Shown: positions 6,693-8,822 of the stretch, in pieces
Numbering within the stretch: position 1 is the stretch's first letter
Layout: the number at the start of each line of letters is the position of its first letter
Source: CALGYY01 sp964585485
GTDB taxonomy: Bacteria > Bacteroidota > Bacteroidia > Bacteroidales > CAIWKO01
DNA length: 8,822 nt
Direction of reading: 5' to 3'
Assembly: GCA_964585485.1 (NCBI GenBank)
Contig: CAZPDS010000092.1
Coordinates: 1-8,822 of the forward strand
Translations under genes and position numbers: made by a program
The notes under the pieces: generated by a model
Databases searched by the model: none
The model's input: only the letters and a program-made list of their open reading frames with translations
Told to the model about the DNA's origin: nothing

Positions 6693-7276
6693 TCCTTATC
6701 GAAAAGCTAAAGTGCAACATGGGCGAAAGCCGCACGGAGTTCGAACGGAAGGTTCGCAACATCAGCGATCTGCTTCGGATTAACCCCAACTGGCTCATGA
6801 TGCTGATGCACATGGAAAGCGGATTAAATGCGCAGGCCGTGAACAAACAGCCCGGCGATCCTACGGATGCCTACACCCGTGCCGCAAAGCGCGCCACCGG
6901 GCTTAACCAGTTCATGCCCTCCACGGCAAAGGCTTTTGGCATCACCAATCAGCAGCTTTACCGCATGAACGCTATCGACCAGCTGGATTATGTCTATAAA
7001 TTTTTCCAGCGGAATGCCGGCAAAATCAAGAGCTATTTCGATTTGTACCTGCTGAACTTTTTCCCGGCCGCACTGGGTAAGTCCAACGACTGGATCCTGC
7101 AAACCCGTGGCATCTCTGCCTCGGTTATTGCCCGACAGAACTCAGGCTTTGACATCAATAAGGATGGTCAGGTCACAGTTGGCGAGATAAAAACCCGGCT
7201 GCGCGCCGCCATTCCGCAAGCCCTGGTTGACCAGGTACTGAGTGAGGCTGAAAAAAAAAGTGGGAACTGGGCATAG
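6689..7276 (+). CDS. Lytic transglycosylase (SLT-like) with C-terminal EF-hand loop
   Basis: The 195-residue protein carries the lysozyme-like transglycosylase signature. A catalytic Glu lies in MHMESGLNA (E43, followed by Ser), GLNQFMPSTAKAFG (71-84) is the G-L-x-Q-x-M-P motif, and FDLYLLNFFPAALG (117-130) is the third conserved segment. Such enzymes cleave the glycan strand of peptidoglycan to 1,6-anhydro products. Residues 155-166, DINKDGQVTVGE, form a canonical 12-residue EF-hand loop with acidic or polar ligands at positions 1, 3, 5 and 12, so calcium binding is likely. No signal peptide is present. An alternative start is M11 at 6719, but the ATGA overlap favours 6689. Its place among structural genes, apart from the lysis cassette, suggests a virion enzyme for wall penetration. 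The 0-frame stop comes just after an A9 run, where a -1 shift would add a membrane anchor. Confidence 0.85.
   Translation: MILIEKLKCNMGESRTEFERKVRNISDLLRINPNWLMMLMHMESGLNAQAVNKQPGDPTDAYTRAAKRATGLNQFMPSTAKAFGITNQQLYRMNAIDQLDYVYKFFQRNAGKIKSYFDLYLLNFFPAALGKSNDWILQTRGISASVIARQNSGFDINKDGQVTVGEIKTRLRAAIPQALVDQVLSEAEKKSGNWA
7251..7259 (+). other. A9 slippery run near the end of the transglycosylase gene
   Basis: In the 0 frame the codons are GAA AAA AAA AGT, so the heptamer A-AAA-AAA is available for -1 tandem slippage. A run of nine A is also long enough for transcriptional slippage. Adding one A or shifting -1 opens the frame to 7362. Immediately before the run the -1 frame has a TGA (7249-7251), so the frame beyond it can only be entered here. 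A weak hairpin at 7288-7307 (GTGCTGG with CCGGCAC) is too far downstream to be a usual stimulator. Confidence 0.5.
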
Positions 7277-7362
7277 GCGGTTTCATCGTGCTGGGTATTG
7301 CCGGCACCTGGCTTTGGTTAAAGCTGAAAAAGAGAAAAAAAAGACAACAACGTGTTTTATAG
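7258..7362 (+). CDS. -1 frame extension encoding a membrane anchor for the transglycosylase
   Basis: Read in the -1 frame after K190 of the transglycosylase, this stretch adds 34 residues. It starts KWELGIGGFIVLGIAGTWLW, a good single membrane segment, and ends with a very basic tail, KLKKRKKRQQRVL, then TAG. The extended product would have 224 residues. The frame has no ATG of its own; the only near-start codons (CTG, GTG) fall inside or just before the hydrophobic core, so an independent gene is unlikely. It fills an otherwise empty 92-base gap in a compact region. Possible explanations are ribosomal frameshifting, transcriptional slippage, or a miscounted homopolymer in the sequence (true A10). 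Confidence 0.6.
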   Translation, partial: KWELGIGGFIVLGIAGTWLWLKLKKRKKRQQRVL

Positions 7363-7368
7363 TTAACT

Positions 7369-7851
7369 ATGACAGACCCTGCCGACATCAACGCAAATCC
7401 CCCCGAGCCGATGGATGATTACCAGAGCATCGAAGTTTCCTTTATTCGTAAACGGGATGGACAAGCCATGAAGGTCAATCTGCTGGAAATATTCCGTCAA
7501 CTTCGCACCGCAGATTTCACCAACAACGAAATCACCCTTAATGGCGAGGTTTGCCGGCTAAATTCTTTCAGCAAGCCATCCTTGTCAGCCAATCTCTCGA
7601 TTAACCTGTTGAACGTACTGGGAACAGGGGCGTATCAACTGGACGCCACCATTTACCGCCAAAACCGGGTATTCGCTGTGCCGTTGAACGCCAGCAAAAC
7701 CATCCGCATAGCTCCGGATCCGGACTCCTACATTGATAGTATCCACGACAGCAACGGCACAAGCCATGTTCCTGATCGCAACGGCAATATCATTATTGCC
7801 ATTACAGCCGATCTGACGCTTACCATTTCTTTTAAAAGATCAATGCCATGA
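7369..7851 (+). CDS. Hypothetical beta-rich protein (160 aa)
   Basis: The protein has a Pro/Asp-rich N-terminus (DPADINANPPEPMDDYQ), followed by beta-like stretches: IEVSFIRKRD, EITLNGEVCRL, SANLSINLL, LDATIYRQNRVFAVPL, KTIRIAPD, IIIAITADL and LTISFKRS. It has no signal peptide or membrane segment. VPDRNGNIII and ADLTLTISF suggest a closing beta hairpin. It sits between the transglycosylase and the lysis genes and overlaps the holin-like gene by ATGA. A surface or spike protein is possible because of the beta content, but no family is recognised. Confidence 0.6.
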   Translation: MTDPADINANPPEPMDDYQSIEVSFIRKRDGQAMKVNLLEIFRQLRTADFTNNEITLNGEVCRLNSFSKPSLSANLSINLLNVLGTGAYQLDATIYRQNRVFAVPLNASKTIRIAPDPDSYIDSIHDSNGTSHVPDRNGNIIIAITADLTLTISFKRSMP

Positions 7852-8048
7852 CAAACTCACGCCGATTGACATTGACCCTGATCGCCGGAGGAATACTCTC
7901 ACTGCTGGCCGCTTTTGCCGTCTACCGACAAATGGAAACCGTTGCATCGGCCTGTGTGGCCGGCATCATGACCATCCTGTCAATCTACATCTGGGGCGAA
8001 ACCCGCCGTCCATCCGGAAAAGACAATCAAAAAAATCCCGAACAATGA
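7848..8048 (+). CDS. Two-pass membrane protein, putative holin
   Basis: The 66-residue protein has hydrophobic segments at about residues 8-26 and 31-49, split by a short polar turn (RQME). It has Arg-rich flanks and a hydrophilic charged C-terminal tail (ETRRPSGKDNQKNPEQ). Positive charges at both ends predict both termini inside the cell, as in class II holins. ATGA overlaps join it to the gene before and the spanin-like gene after, and an amidase follows, which is a typical lysis order. The call is from topology and context; a small virion membrane protein is the alternative. Confidence 0.6.
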   Translation: MTNSRRLTLTLIAGGILSLLAAFAVYRQMETVASACVAGIMTILSIYIWGETRRPSGKDNQKNPEQ

Positions 8049-8656
8049 AAACACTGTTGCTGAAAAACAACCCCTTTCTGATCACTCTGATAATCGCAGC
8101 TATCTGGGCATTGTTGTCGATTGTACTGATTGTGCTGCTTTCCCGGGCGAATGCCGATCGCCAGCGCCTGCATGCGAACCTTGAGGCTTCTCTGGGTCAG
8201 ATCGCCTACTACCAGACCGAAAACGGCCAAATCGCAGCCAAAACGGATGCCCTGGAGTTGCACTATCGGGAATTAAAACAGCTTTTTCCGGAGGTCATCA
8301 AGGAATTGAAGAACCTGAAAGTGCCGGCCAGACGGGTTGAGAATTATTCGCAAACCGTTATTCAGCATGACAAGGAGATAGTAACCCGGCTTCGTGATAG
8401 TGTGCTTTACGATACTGTAAAGGCCAGGATCTTCAACTACCAGGACGAGTATTACCGGGTAAGCGGGGTGGCTATGGCAGACACTCAAAAGGTTCACATC
8501 GAAAGTACCGACAGCCTTATTCAGACGGTCTATCGGGGTGAGCGCTACAAGCCCTGGCTTTGGATATTCTCCCGCCGCAAGCTTCAGCAGTCCATCCTGA
8601 GCAAGAATCCCAACTCAAAGATCATTTATTCGCGACAAATAAGCATTTCAAAATGA
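8045..8656 (+). CDS. Spanin-like membrane protein with coiled coil (Bacteroidota phage lysis-cassette type)
   Basis: The 203-residue protein has one N-terminal membrane segment (residues 12-33), then a coiled-coil region (about 36-92). A charged region around VTRLRDSVLYDT (113-124) and a conserved-looking end, KPWLWIFSRRKLQQSIL (169-185) then KIIYSRQISI, follow. This layout resembles a family I recall from Bacteroidota phage and prophage lysis regions (possibly DUF6549; from memory). An inner-membrane anchor with a periplasmic coiled coil is the layout of an i-spanin, which helps disrupt the outer membrane at lysis. No outer-membrane lipoprotein partner is visible here. ATGA overlaps link it to the holin-like and amidase genes. 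Confidence 0.65.
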   Translation: MKTLLLKNNPFLITLIIAAIWALLSIVLIVLLSRANADRQRLHANLEASLGQIAYYQTENGQIAAKTDALELHYRELKQLFPEVIKELKNLKVPARRVENYSQTVIQHDKEIVTRLRDSVLYDTVKARIFNYQDEYYRVSGVAMADTQKVHIESTDSLIQTVYRGERYKPWLWIFSRRKLQQSILSKNPNSKIIYSRQISISK

Positions 8657-8822
8657 AAACCAAGTGGTGGATCATCGCTGGCGTGGTGGCCATCGCTTTA
8701 TTAGCAGGAGCAAGCATGACAGCACTTAAAATTATCAGCCTTGTAAACAGCCTTCCCAAAGGGAAAGGCGCGTACAAAAAACGCCGGTTGACGGACATCA
8801 CCGGTATTGTGATCCATCACAG
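8653..8822 (+). CDS. N-acetylmuramoyl-L-alanine amidase, membrane-anchored, cut by window end
   Basis: Only 56 codons are visible and the gene runs off the window. The start ATG overlaps the preceding stop (ATGA at 8653-8656). Residues 5-21 form a hydrophobic anchor or signal-anchor (WWIIAGVVAIALLAGAS). After a basic linker (KGKGAYKKRR) the sequence LTDITGIVIHH appears. This is the opening strand of amidase_2/PGRP domains, whose first His (H55) is a zinc ligand. Such enzymes cut the bond between muramic acid and the peptide stem. As the last visible gene after holin-like and spanin-like genes, it is the probable endolysin. The call rests on a short stretch, so the catalytic domain cannot be checked here. 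Confidence 0.7.
   Translation, partial: MKTKWWIIAGVVAIALLAGASMTALKIISLVNSLPKGKGAYKKRRLTDITGIVIHH

Noticed and set aside
7288..7307. Hairpin GTGCTGG/CCGGCAC as a frameshift stimulator
   Set aside because: It begins 29 bases after the slippery site, well beyond the usual 5-9 base spacing, and is only seven pairs long with one wobble.
1..8822. tRNA genes, CRISPR arrays, insertion sequences or attachment sites
   Set aside because: No tRNA-like fold, regularly spaced repeats, transposase or flanking direct repeats were seen.

Overview
The window reads as the structural and lysis block of a non-tailed virus or prophage of a Bacteroidota host. All genes lie on the + strand and are tightly packed. 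Neighbouring genes repeatedly overlap by ATGA, start codons lack Shine-Dalgarno sequences (usual in Bacteroidota), and base composition is balanced as judged by eye. No terminase, portal, tail tube, tape measure or baseplate gene is visible. Instead there are several proteins with membrane segments, a run of small beta-rich proteins that look like jelly-roll capsid subunits, and two cell-wall enzymes. This resembles the gene content of membrane-containing icosahedral viruses (the PRD1, PM2, FLiP and sphaerolipovirus styles) more than that of tailed phages. No packaging ATPase, replication gene or integrase falls inside the window, so the assignment is inference.

Layout. Positions 1-2669 hold the 3' end of a small gene, a 629-residue protein with a transglutaminase-like Cys-His-Asp domain and C-terminal hydrophobic segments, and a 170-residue triple-membrane protein. 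Positions 2718-3428 encode the best candidate major capsid protein, followed by a strong hairpin. Positions 3510-5435 hold four chained genes for beta-rich proteins, the last with a long coiled coil. Positions 5416-6692 hold a 63-residue protein and a membrane-anchored protein with an annexin-like helical repeat and SH3-like beta segments. Positions 6689-7362 encode a lytic transglycosylase with an EF-hand loop, which a -1 shift on an A9 run would extend into a membrane anchor. Positions 7369-7851 encode an unknown beta-rich protein. Positions 7848-8822 are a lysis cassette: two-pass holin-like protein, spanin-like coiled-coil membrane protein, and the start of a membrane-anchored amidase.

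Proposed joint role. The beta-rich proteins would form the shell and vertex parts. The hydrophobic proteins would sit in or on an internal membrane. The annexin-like protein and the transglycosylase would act in membrane contact and wall penetration during entry. The last three genes would lyse the host. The most noteworthy points are the possible recoding site in the transglycosylase gene, the annexin-like repeat, and the tandem set of related jelly-roll candidates.
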